64,000 bases of DNA from an uncultured Pseudomonadota bacterium. Lineage in GTDB: Bacteria > Bdellovibrionota_B > Oligoflexia > Oligoflexales > CAIYRB01. Position 1 is the stretch's first letter, and every line of letters begins with the position of its first letter. The stretch is taken from contig CAIYRB010000102.1 of assembly GCA_903928445.1 (NCBI GenBank), positions 1-64,000 on the forward strand, in the 5' to 3' direction. A program made the translations under genes and the position numbers. The notes under the pieces are model-generated. The model was not told where the DNA came from, did not search any database, and saw only the letters and a program-made list of their open reading frames with translations. Positions 27,396 to 36,113 of the stretch are shown here, in pieces.

Positions 27396-28745
27396 CTAGG
27401 ATTTTTTACGCGCTTCACCAAACTTTTTGTCGATCTTGATGCCTAAGGATTGCAGGAATGCGAACGGCATCTCAGCTCCAGCGAAGATAAAGATGAACTG
27501 ATTGGGCAGACGACTAGCGATGCCGTTCGCCTCAATGGCCAGGAAGTCGGCTTCGATCCGTGTCACAAAGGTATTAAACATGATCGTCACCAGCTTGCGC
27601 GCCGCCATGGACTGTAGGATATCGATATTTTCCTGATTGGCGCGGTTGAAGCCCGGGGTGCGCACCAGAATCGTCACCTTGTTACGAAGCTCCGGCTTGG
27701 CCAGGAATTGCGCGGCCTCGACGGCCGCGTTGCCGCCGCCGATCACGGCTACGTGCATGCGCTGATACTGCTCTGGTTCCAGTAGATTGTAGGTGACCTT
27801 GGCGAGGTCTTCGCCTGGCACATCGAGTTTGCGCGGCGTCCCGCGAACGCCCATGGCGAGGACGACCTTTTTTGCTTTGATCACGCCCTGGGTCGTCTCG
27901 GTGAGGAACAGCTCGCCTTCTTTGCGCAAGCTGATGAAGCGACAACCCTCGCGCACCTTGAGGCCGGTGCGGCGACGAACCATGCTCCAATACGCCAACA
28001 GCTCTTCTTTGGTGACCTTGTTGCGAGGAAATTTCATCGTGCCGACGATCGGCAGCGTTGCCGGCTGTGACATCACGACCTTTTGCCTAGGGAAATTAAA
28101 GATCGTACCGCCGACCGAATTTTGATCGATGCACTTATAAGGACGCTTGGCCGCAATCGCTGCGAGCGCGGCCGATAGCCCGGCGGCGCCAGCGCCGACG
28201 ATGAGGATATCGCAGTCAGCCTTGCTGCCACCTCTGAGATGTTGCACCGCATGCTCGACGGCCATACGGCCTTGCTTGACGGCATTACGGATAAGTCCCA
28301 TGCCACCGAGTTCACCGACGATATAGAGGCCCTTGACGTTGGTTTCAAAATCGCCGGTGATGCGCGGCAAATCCATGCCGCGGGTCTTGGTGCCAAACAC
28401 CAGCGAGATGGCACCAAAGGGGCAAGCGACCTCGCACTGGCCATGGCCGACGCATTTTGTCGGCGCCACCAAGACCGCCTTATGGTCGATCATCTGGAGG
28501 ATCTCGCCCTCAGGGCAAGCTTTGACACAGGCGCCGCAACCAGCACAACGCACTGGGTCGATATAGGGGTGTAGGCTGATCGGCTCGGCCATATCGTTAA
28601 CCACGGCCTGTTTATAGGCGTGTAGCCCTTCGCTATGGACGGCGCGACGGCGGCGAATCCCTACAGCTGCGATCAGCAGCAGTGAACCAATGCCGATGTA
28701 CTCCGCCGACTTGCCGAGGAACACAGATATATGCGACCAATGCAA
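27396..28745 (-). CDS. membrane-anchored ferredoxin/FAD/NAD(P) oxidoreductase
   Basis: A 449-aa redox protein. TTG 28745 is preferred (GGGGAGG 8 nt upstream). A transmembrane helix (about 16-30) is followed by RRRR, which places the rest in the cytoplasm. Next come two Fe-S motifs: CAGCGACVKACP, a full 4Fe-4S pattern, and CVGHGQCEVACP, where His replaces the second Cys. Then an FAD-binding GAGAAGLSAA and an NAD(P)-binding GGGNAAVEAA as in pyridine nucleotide-disulfide oxidoreductases, but without the redox CxxC of thioredoxin reductase. It probably moves electrons between NAD(P)H and a membrane or periplasmic partner. It is first in an operon with the barrel and cytochrome. Confidence 0.88.
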   Translation of the reverse strand: MHWSHISVFLGKSAEYIGIGSLLLIAAVGIRRRRAVHSEGLHAYKQAVVNDMAEPISLHPYIDPVRCAGCGACVKACPEGEILQMIDHKAVLVAPTKCVGHGQCEVACPFGAISLVFGTKTRGMDLPRITGDFETNVKGLYIVGELGGMGLIRNAVKQGRMAVEHAVQHLRGGSKADCDILIVGAGAAGLSAALAAIAAKRPYKCIDQNSVGGTIFNFPRQKVVMSQPATLPIVGTMKFPRNKVTKEELLAYWSMVRRRTGLKVREGCRFISLRKEGELFLTETTQGVIKAKKVVLAMGVRGTPRKLDVPGEDLAKVTYNLLEPEQYQRMHVAVIGGGNAAVEAAQFLAKPELRNKVTILVRTPGFNRANQENIDILQSMAARKLVTIMFNTFVTRIEADFLAIEANGIASRLPNQFIFIFAGAEMPFAFLQSLGIKIDKKFGEARKKS

Positions 28746-28947
28746 TGGTCTGTCCTCCCCAGTTCGAGTGCTAGCATAGGATTGCAACCAGGCGTTGGTC
28801 GCAATGCTGAGGTCTAGCCTTGGCTGCTCAGATACGTAAAAAGAATGGTAAACTTACCGAAGTATACAGGAAGTTTAACGCGGCTGCCATGATTTGACGG
28901 AAGCGAAACGGCTCGACATCGCCGCAGGCGGCTTTGCGGGTCTTGGT

Positions 28948-30927
28948 TCAGGGCTTGTGCGACAACGGCGGCGGTGGACCGACCAGGTGCAAGGCGTGTA
29001 TTGCGGCAGCGATCTCTGCCTGCGCGGGTTGATCCGGGGCGATCTTGGCGTAGTCAGCGTAGAGCCGTTCGGCTTCATCTGCTCGCCCTAAGGCCAGCAG
29101 GCTTTTGCCCATCTCTACCACGACGCGCACGTAGTATGGGTACTGCCGGTGGAGAAGGCTCCATTGATCCAGCGATTCAGACCAGCGCCCCTGCTCTTGT
29201 AGGTTGGTGGCCCAACTTTGGCGGGGTCCATAGGCTGTTGGCGCCAAGCTGGTCGCTTGGGCAAAGGCCTTCTCTGCCTCTGGCAGGCGATGCGCTTTGG
29301 TCAGTGCCGAGCCGAGATTGGTATAGGCTTGCTGGTACTCGGACGCTATCCGGATGGCTTCGCGACACTCAAAGATGGCTTCGTCGAGGCGCCCGAGGTC
29401 GGTGAGCGCGGCGCAGCGATTGCAGTGGGCGAGGGGATAGGCTGAATGGAGTTTGATCGCGGCGGCATATTCGTCGGCCGCTTCTTTGGTCTCGCCTAGG
29501 TTCATGTGGGTGGTGCCCATATTATTATGTGGCCTGGACCATTCGGGAAGGGCCTGCTCGGCTCGCTGCAATAAGGGGATGGTGCCGCGCCAGTTGCCGC
29601 TGTTGGCGGTATCGTTGGAGAAGCCGACCAAGGCGACGGCACCGTTTGGTTCTTGCTCCAGGCTGTGGCCAAATAATTTACGTTCGCTCGACCAGGTGTC
29701 GACGAGGAAGGCGCTTTGCACGGCGAGACCGGCGAGGATCAGACCGAAGACGAGTTGCACGGGCTTGGTTTTGGTCCTAGGCAGATACAACGCCGCCACC
29801 AAAATCGCCGGGGCAAGCATCGCTAGATAGGCGTAGCGGTCGCACACCATCGAGAAGAACTGGTAGGCAAACTGCAGAAATCCCAGCGTTGGCAGCAACG
29901 CGACGGCAAAGGCCGCGAGCAAGATGGCCACCAGTTTAAGCCCTGGCGTGGGCTGTCGCCAACACCGCCAAAGCAGCGCTACGCCGATGACATAAGGAAG
30001 GCCCCCGCGCACCAGCAGCCAGGTGTCGCGCATCACCAAATCCGGCCTGCGGCCGTAGTCCAGGGCAAAACCGACGGGTATAAACGCTTTTTGTAGATAA
30101 AAAATCCAAGCGTCACCAGCGATCAAGGGTCTGAGCGACCAGGGTACTGGTGGAAATGGCCCCTCGGTACCCTGCGTCACGCTGGCCACCTTGAGGTACC
30201 AGGCAACGGTCAGTAGGTGCGGTATGACCAGCAGCACCGAGCGCCAACGCCAGCGCCCTTCAGTATACAGCGCCATCAGCACGAACAGCGGCGGCAGGAT
30301 CACCTCTGCTGGCTTTGCCATGATGGCTAAACTAAAGGCCGCATAGGCGGCGACGTAGCAGCCCAGGAGCTTGGTCCAGGGCGAGCTGGTAGTGCCTTGA
30401 GGCAAGGTAAGACGGCGGAGAAACCAGGAGTAGAACAACAAGGCGGCTAAACCAAAAAATCCCGACAAGACGTCCTTGGCGCCCGATACCCATGCCACCG
30501 CTTCGACTTGGATCGGATGGAGGGTGAAAAACAGCCCACCGATCAGCGCCGCCATAGTGCTAGCGCCAAAGCCCTCAAGCAGGAAGAGCACCAGCACCCC
30601 ATTGGCAGCATGCAGTAGCACGTTGCTCAAGTGATACAGCCACGGCTTGATCGACGGCACCTGCGCATCGCCATCCAGAGCATAGGACAGTGCCGTAATC
30701 CCGGACCAATAGGTGTAGGTCACAGGGATGTACAAGCCAAGAAACGGCGCGCGCCAATAGGCTGACACCGCATCGAGACTCAGCGCCTGCATGCGTGGGT
30801 TATTGCTGATATGCCGATCGTCATCATGCTCAAGGAAGCCAAAGCGCACGGCGTTGCCAAATACCAGCAGGACCAGGACCAAGATTATCGCGGGCCCTTG
30901 CCAGCGCCGGGTCAGCATACGGGGCAT
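28948..30927 (-). CDS. TMTC-like membrane glycosyltransferase-fold protein with TPR repeats
   Basis: A 659-aa protein. The first two thirds hold about 10-12 transmembrane helices of GT-C (PMT/TMTC) type, opening with an acidic FGFLEHDDDRHI loop where lipid-linked-sugar-dependent mannosyltransferases keep an Asp/Glu motif. From about residue 460, at least five TPR-like helical pairs follow (NNMGTTHMNLGETKEAADEY, AYTNLGSALTKAHRLPEAEK). Expected role is transfer of a sugar to protein or envelope acceptors at the outer face of the inner membrane; bacterial members are mostly uncharacterised. It is upstream of the oxidoreductase gene with about 200 bp between, so it may be separately transcribed. 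Confidence 0.8.
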   Translation of the reverse strand: MPRMLTRRWQGPAIILVLVLLVFGNAVRFGFLEHDDDRHISNNPRMQALSLDAVSAYWRAPFLGLYIPVTYTYWSGITALSYALDGDAQVPSIKPWLYHLSNVLLHAANGVLVLFLLEGFGASTMAALIGGLFFTLHPIQVEAVAWVSGAKDVLSGFFGLAALLFYSWFLRRLTLPQGTTSSPWTKLLGCYVAAYAAFSLAIMAKPAEVILPPLFVLMALYTEGRWRWRSVLLVIPHLLTVAWYLKVASVTQGTEGPFPPVPWSLRPLIAGDAWIFYLQKAFIPVGFALDYGRRPDLVMRDTWLLVRGGLPYVIGVALLWRCWRQPTPGLKLVAILLAAFAVALLPTLGFLQFAYQFFSMVCDRYAYLAMLAPAILVAALYLPRTKTKPVQLVFGLILAGLAVQSAFLVDTWSSERKLFGHSLEQEPNGAVALVGFSNDTANSGNWRGTIPLLQRAEQALPEWSRPHNNMGTTHMNLGETKEAADEYAAAIKLHSAYPLAHCNRCAALTDLGRLDEAIFECREAIRIASEYQQAYTNLGSALTKAHRLPEAEKAFAQATSLAPTAYGPRQSWATNLQEQGRWSESLDQWSLLHRQYPYYVRVVVEMGKSLLALGRADEAERLYADYAKIAPDQPAQAEIAAAIHALHLVGPPPPLSHKP

Positions 30928-31170
30928 CGTCCAATCCTTTGCTCCATAGGAGTCATAAAGCGGTCGACTGGTGATTTCATGATTTGCTGTCTCGATGTTT
31001 GATGTCTCGATGATAGGAGATCTAGGCAGCGTTTAAAAGTTTTTGCCTCAGGGGCCCGCTACAGCCGGCCAAGAAATTGGCCAGAAGGCCAAACATGGCC
31101 TTGACTTCATAGCGTCCTTGTTGCTACCTCCTTGAGTCAGGATAACAGCATAGATGTTGGGAGGTTCAGC

Positions 31171-32478
31171 ATGACCAGGGGACTACCATGGGGACTACTA
31201 GCGGGCCTTCTCAGCGTGACCGCTCTAGGGAGCGAGGTCCCCCAGACGGCGCCGCAGCCGCGCTCGGCGTACTTTTCGCTGACCAACAAAGGCGCTGCGT
31301 TGCGTTTTTACAATCGCCTGGCCAACAATAAATATTGGTTTGTGGCCAGCGATGCGCCGGTTGAAGGTGCTTTGGCGAGCCAAAAGTTGACGGCCCGGAG
31401 CGGTGAGCGCCTAGTTCTTGTCGAGCTGCATGGAGTGGCTCCAGCCCGCCTGCCTGGGGAGCTGGCCCGCATGGACGACTTTGCCGTGCTGTCCGAGCCC
31501 TATAACGAAGACCTGCACATGATCAACGGTCAAGCCGTGTTGTTTGGTGAAGAGCTAGGGGCGAAGCTGCACAGCGCACCTGCCTGGACGGACGGGCTCT
31601 CTCCGCTCCACGCCATGACCTCGCGCGTGGTGACACACCTATCGACCCTGAGCGTCGATCCGGGCTTTCTTGAATCCCATGTGCGCCAGCTGTCAGGCGA
31701 TCAGCCTGTGACCATTGCTGGACGTCGCTTAAGCATCACCGAGCGGCGGCAAGATGATAACAAGGCCAATGCCCGGGCCTATCTACGCCAGGAGTACGAA
31801 GCTCTTGGCTTCACCGTCACGGAAAAGACCTACCGCGGCGGCTGGGGCTTTGGCACCCACGTCAACTTCGTGGCCGAAAAGGCCGGAGCCGATCCAAGCC
31901 GCTTTCTCTTGATCTCCTCGCATTTGGATAGCGTTGGCAACGCTGGTGCTGACGACAACGGCGCTGGCACTATCTCCGCACTGGCCGTGGCGAAGGCGCT
32001 GAAGGATCAAGAGCTGCGCTACTCTTTGCGTATTCTCGCCTTTGACGAAGAGGAGATCGGCATGGTCGGCTCGGCGGCCTATGCGCAGCAGCTGCAAGAC
32101 GAGGGCCAGCTAGACAGCATGATTGGCAACATCAATATGGAAATGACCGGCTACAACTCCGCCAACGATGGTGCCTTTCACATCATCGATTGCAACGAGA
32201 ATACCTCGGCCGAACTCAGCAAAAAGTTTCGCGAAGTGGCCGAGCGTGATCAGGACCTGCGCCTGAGATTCGTCGCGGCATGCACCAACCGCAGCGATCA
32301 CGCCAGTTTCTGGCGCTTTGACAAGCCAGCGGTGGTGTTTTCGCAGAATTTCTTTGGTGGTGACGGTAACCCTTGCTACCACAAGAAGTGTGATAAGGTA
32401 GACCGGATGAATTTCGATTATATGACCCGCATGACCAGCCTTCTGGCACGCGTGACGCAGGAGCTCCTCGTTCCTTAA
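31171..32478 (+). CDS. M28-family zinc metallopeptidase, exported
   Basis: A 435-aa aminopeptidase-like protein. ATG 31171 has GGGAGG 6 nt upstream and begins a signal peptide (MTRGLPWGLLAGLL...). The M28 metal site is visible: His in ISSHLDSVG, Asp in AGADDNGAG, Glu pair in FDEEEIGM, Asp in FHIIDCN or MEMTGY region, and a late His in NPCYHKKCD. It removes N-terminal residues from peptides in the periplasm or medium. Residues 30-170 are an N-terminal domain without clear family. Its stop overlaps the next gene's ATG (TAATG), so it is translated together with the fused E1 gene. Confidence 0.9.
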   Translation: MTRGLPWGLLAGLLSVTALGSEVPQTAPQPRSAYFSLTNKGAALRFYNRLANNKYWFVASDAPVEGALASQKLTARSGERLVLVELHGVAPARLPGELARMDDFAVLSEPYNEDLHMINGQAVLFGEELGAKLHSAPAWTDGLSPLHAMTSRVVTHLSTLSVDPGFLESHVRQLSGDQPVTIAGRRLSITERRQDDNKANARAYLRQEYEALGFTVTEKTYRGGWGFGTHVNFVAEKAGADPSRFLLISSHLDSVGNAGADDNGAGTISALAVAKALKDQELRYSLRILAFDEEEIGMVGSAAYAQQLQDEGQLDSMIGNINMEMTGYNSANDGAFHIIDCNENTSAELSKKFREVAERDQDLRLRFVAACTNRSDHASFWRFDKPAVVFSQNFFGGDGNPCYHKKCDKVDRMNFDYMTRMTSLLARVTQELLVP

Positions 32479-34724
32479 TGAGCACAAATCGGGCTGAGAT
32501 TGTCGATGCGAATTTCACGGCTCGGGTGCGGGATGGGCGCCTACCGGTCTCAAGCCTCGCCCAGCCGCTGAGCTTGGCGGAGGCGGGGCTAGCCCCAGCC
32601 GCCGCCTGTGACCTATTTGAATCCCAGGTGCTCAGTCGTCACCTTGATTTTAGCGCCCGCCTGCTGAAAGCGCGCAGCGAGAGCTTCTATACCATCGGCA
32701 GCTCTGGGCATGAGGGCAACGCCGTTCTTGGTAAGGTCTTCAGGCGCAGCGATATGGCTTTTTTGCACTATCGCAGCGGGGCCCTGTTTATCCAGAGACA
32801 AAAGCAGCTGCCAGGGTCGACTCCGGTCTGGGATATGCTGCTATCTCTCGTGGCGTCAGCTGAGGATCAAATTTCTGGCGGCCGGCATAAGGTCTTTGGC
32901 AGTCTACCCTTGCTCGTGCCGCCGCAGACCAGCACGATCGCCTCGCACCTGCCCAAGGCCGTTGGTATGGCCTTGTCCATTCGCCGCGCCAAGGACTTGA
33001 ACCTCGCCGCAACTGTTCCTGGCGATAGCATCGTCTTGTGCAATTTTGGCGATGCCTCCGCCAATCACGCCAGTGCTTTGAGTGCGTTTAATGCGGCGTC
33101 TTGGGCGGCCTTCCAGGGCGTGCCGGTGCCCATCGTGTTTATCTGTGAGGACAACGGCATCGGCATTTCCGTGTCCACGCCCAGCGGTTGGATCCAGTCG
33201 GTGGCTAAGGGCAGGCCGCTGCTGCGCTACACCCAATGCGATGGGCTAAACCTCGCTGACGCATACCGCGGTGCAGCTGAGGCCGTGGCCTTCACTCGGC
33301 GCACGCGCCAACCGTCGTTCTTGCATATGCGCACCGTGCGCCTTCTCGGCCATGCCGGCTCAGACGTCGAGGGGCAGTATCATCCGACCCAGCGCATCGA
33401 GGCCGCCGAGGCTGATGATCCTCTGCTGCATAGTGCCGCCCTGCTGATGGCCGAGGGCGTACTTAGTGGCGACGAGATCTTAAACCTCTATGAGTCGGTT
33501 CGTCAGCGTGTCGCTCGAGCCGCGGAGCATGCCATCTTGCGGCCCAAGCTGCTGACCGCTGCCGAGGTCGCCTATAGCGTCCTACCGCATCGTCAAGGGG
33601 CGCAGATTCCGGCACCGGTGCCACTGCCCACCGCAGCCCAGCGCGAGCAGCTGTTTGGCTCGGACTGGCGCTATCTTGAGAAGCCGCAGCACCTCGCCAA
33701 ACTGATCAATTGGGCCCTGGCTGATATCTTGTTGCGTTACCAAAATACCGTGGTCTTCGGTGAAGACGTGGCGCAAAAGGGTGGTGTTTACAATGTCACC
33801 ACTGGTCTGTACCAAAAGTTTGGTGCCCGGCGCGTCTTCAACTCTTTGCTCGACGAGACCAGTATTCTAGGAACTGCGATTGGGATGGCGCACAACGGCT
33901 TCATTCCGATCCCCGAGATCCAGTTTCTTGCCTATGTCCACAACGCGGAGGATCAGCTTCGCGGTGAGGCCGCGACCTTGTCGTTCTTTTCGGGTGGTCG
34001 TTTTACCAATCCGATGGTAGTGAGGATCGCCGGTCTAGCGTATCAAAAGGGCTTTGGCGGCCATTTTCATAACGACAACTCGCTCGCTGTGTTTCGCGAC
34101 CTGCCGGGAGTGATCATCGCCTGTCCAAGCAACGGCGCCGATGCGGCGATGATGCTGCGCAGTGCGGTACGAGCAGCGCATGAGCAGGGCCGGGTGGTGA
34201 TTTTCATCGAGCCGATCGCCCTGTATATGACCAAAGATCTCGAGGCGCCGGGTGATGGTGGCTGGTTGTTTCCGTATCCGTCGCCCGAGCTGGAGGTTCC
34301 GGTTGGACAGTGTGCCGTACACGGTGACAGCGATAAACTCGTGATCATGACCTATGGCAACGGCGTCTATTTGTCGCGTCAAGCGGCCCTGACTTTGGCC
34401 AAGGACTATGATTTGAACGTCAAGATCATTGACCTACGCTGGCTTGCGCCGCTTGATGAAGATGGCATTGCCGCTGCGGTTAAAGGCTGCAAGGCGGTGC
34501 TGATCGTCGATGAGTGTCGCCGCACCGGCTCGCAAAGCGAAGCTTTAATAACGTTGCTGGTTGAGCGCTTGGATCCGTTGCCTAAACTTCGCCGTTTGAC
34601 AGCTGATGATTGTTTTATTCCCTTGGGGCTGGCGGCCACGGTCACTCTACCCAGCAAGGAGTCGATCATCGCTGCGGCTCTGGAAATGACCACCAAGACA
34701 CCGGCGACTGCGGTGAGGACCTAG
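32478..34724 (+). CDS. fused E1 alpha/beta subunits of a 2-oxoacid dehydrogenase
   Basis: A 748-aa thiamine-diphosphate enzyme in which E1 alpha (about 1-350) and E1 beta (about 390-740) are one chain, as in several Bacteroidota and deltaproteobacterial-grade genomes. The alpha ThDP-binding motif is GDASANHASALSAFN (GDGxxN type). Beta shows ILLRYQNTVVFGEDVAQKGGV and GEAATLSFFSGG. Most like branched-chain 2-oxoacid or pyruvate dehydrogenase E1: decarboxylates the oxoacid and passes the acyl group to lipoyl-E2. No E2 or E3 gene is in the window. Downstream by 1 nt is a FabD-like acyltransferase gene, which hints at a supply of acyl primers for lipid synthesis. Confidence 0.9.
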   Translation: MSTNRAEIVDANFTARVRDGRLPVSSLAQPLSLAEAGLAPAAACDLFESQVLSRHLDFSARLLKARSESFYTIGSSGHEGNAVLGKVFRRSDMAFLHYRSGALFIQRQKQLPGSTPVWDMLLSLVASAEDQISGGRHKVFGSLPLLVPPQTSTIASHLPKAVGMALSIRRAKDLNLAATVPGDSIVLCNFGDASANHASALSAFNAASWAAFQGVPVPIVFICEDNGIGISVSTPSGWIQSVAKGRPLLRYTQCDGLNLADAYRGAAEAVAFTRRTRQPSFLHMRTVRLLGHAGSDVEGQYHPTQRIEAAEADDPLLHSAALLMAEGVLSGDEILNLYESVRQRVARAAEHAILRPKLLTAAEVAYSVLPHRQGAQIPAPVPLPTAAQREQLFGSDWRYLEKPQHLAKLINWALADILLRYQNTVVFGEDVAQKGGVYNVTTGLYQKFGARRVFNSLLDETSILGTAIGMAHNGFIPIPEIQFLAYVHNAEDQLRGEAATLSFFSGGRFTNPMVVRIAGLAYQKGFGGHFHNDNSLAVFRDLPGVIIACPSNGADAAMMLRSAVRAAHEQGRVVIFIEPIALYMTKDLEAPGDGGWLFPYPSPELEVPVGQCAVHGDSDKLVIMTYGNGVYLSRQAALTLAKDYDLNVKIIDLRWLAPLDEDGIAAAVKGCKAVLIVDECRRTGSQSEALITLLVERLDPLPKLRRLTADDCFIPLGLAATVTLPSKESIIAAALEMTTKTPATAVRT

Positions 34725-34725
34725 C

Positions 34726-35775
34726 ATGCGCAAGACCGCCGTCGTCATTTGTCCGGGTCGGGGAACCTACACTAAGGCGGAGCTTGGTTATCTAAAGGAC
34801 CGACGAGTCCATGCTCCGCCTCTCATTGCGGGCATTGACCGGTCTTTGGCAGCGCTGGGCGAGCCGACGGTGAGCGCACTGGACGGCGCTGCCGTGTTTT
34901 CGCTACGCACCCACACCCCGGGGGAGTTCGCCTCGACCTTGATCTATGCATGCTCGGCGGCGGATTTTCATGCCATCGACCGCGAGCAGATCGACATCGT
35001 AGCGATCACCGGTAATTCCATGGGCTGGTATACGGCCTTGGCTCTGGGGCAGGCACTAGATGAGGCCGCGGCTTTTACGGTGATTCACCAGATGGGCTCG
35101 ATGATGAAGGCGGGGATCATCGGCGGTCAGCTGATTTATCCCGTCGTTGGTCCGGATTGGCGGCTAGATCCAGAGCGAGCGGTGCTAGTTGAACGGGTCC
35201 TTGGCGAGGTCAATCAGCGCCCTGGGTGTGAGGCACATCTAAGCATCCGCTTTGGCGGTTACATCATCCTTGGTGCTAACGCCGCAGCCCTGGCTCTGCT
35301 GATGCAGCTGTTACCGTCCGTCGACGACGGTAAATATCCATTTGTTTTGGTTAACCACGCCGCCTTTCATACGCCGATGCTGCGAGGGATCTCCGAACGT
35401 GGCCTGAGTTTGCTCGGCCCCGAGTTGTTTCGGGCACCGCAGATCCCGTTGATCGATGGGCGCGGCGTTATCTGGCAGCCTTACAGTACGGATCCAGACG
35501 AGTTGCGCGCCTACACACTTGGGCCGCAGGTCTGTGAACCCTACGATTTTAGTAAGGCCGTCGAGGTGGCGCTGAAAGAATTCGCTCCCGACTTGTTGAT
35601 TCTGCTCGGACCAGGCGCCACGTCCGGGGGTGCCATCGGCCAAATTTTGATTCAGCAGCAGTGGTTTGGTTTGATGTCCAAAGACGCGTTCGCCAAGCGT
35701 CAGGAGCAGGCACCGGTGTTGCTGGCGATGGGGCGCCCGGATCAGGCGCGGTTGGTGGCCAAGACGACGGCATAG
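34726..35775 (+). CDS. FabD-like acyltransferase (ACP S-malonyltransferase family)
   Basis: A 349-aa alpha/beta hydrolase-like acyltransferase. The nucleophile elbow is TGNSMGWY with Ser98, and the paired histidine lies in NHAAFHTPM, matching the GHSxG...H layout of FabD, with Asn in place of the usual His next to Ser. It would shuttle malonyl or another acyl group between CoA and an acyl carrier protein. It begins 1 nt after the E1 stop, so it belongs to the M28-E1-acyltransferase operon. No ACP or ketosynthase gene is in the window. Substrate is uncertain. Confidence 0.82.
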   Translation: MRKTAVVICPGRGTYTKAELGYLKDRRVHAPPLIAGIDRSLAALGEPTVSALDGAAVFSLRTHTPGEFASTLIYACSAADFHAIDREQIDIVAITGNSMGWYTALALGQALDEAAAFTVIHQMGSMMKAGIIGGQLIYPVVGPDWRLDPERAVLVERVLGEVNQRPGCEAHLSIRFGGYIILGANAAALALLMQLLPSVDDGKYPFVLVNHAAFHTPMLRGISERGLSLLGPELFRAPQIPLIDGRGVIWQPYSTDPDELRAYTLGPQVCEPYDFSKAVEVALKEFAPDLLILLGPGATSGGAIGQILIQQQWFGLMSKDAFAKRQEQAPVLLAMGRPDQARLVAKTTA

Positions 35776-36113
35776 CTGTTCGCAAGGCGTCCGCTTCTCC
35801 CTCCCTCCGTCCGTCCCTCCCTCCCTCCGCGTCTCCGCGGTCCAAGGATAACGTCCCAATTTGACCGCGGAACATTGGAGGCAGGGAAAAAAGGCAAAGT
35901 TTAATTTACCAACAACGCCGGCAAAGCCAGGTAACCCTTTAGGATCTCTAGGCTCATTGCTCGCTTTGGCCGGTCGCAAAGCAGCGCCAGGCACAGCGGT
36001 TTATGGCAAAATAGTCCTTTCAGACGGCCACCCTCCTCGGGTATGAGGTGAGAGACGGTTCGCCGCTGCCTCCAGCGCAAAGTGCCAGCAAAAACCAGGA
36101 GAACGACAAAGCA
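35776..36113. other. intergenic region with CT-rich tandem repeat
   Basis: 338 bp between the acyltransferase and membrane protein genes. It opens with a run of CTCC/CCGT tetranucleotide repeats (35797-35829). A 61-codon plus-strand ORF (35861..36046) of low complexity ends just before the next gene; it lacks support and is not called. Confidence 0.5.
35797..35829 (+). repeat. tetranucleotide CT-rich repeat
   Basis: Eight tandem 4-nt units of CTCC or GTCC type. Such tracts can slip during replication. It lies 21 bp after the acyltransferase stop, outside coding sequence. Confidence 0.7.

Noticed and set aside
35861-36046. 61-aa plus-strand ORF before the membrane protein gene
   Set aside because: TTG start without convincing ribosome binding site, low-complexity composition, no family match.
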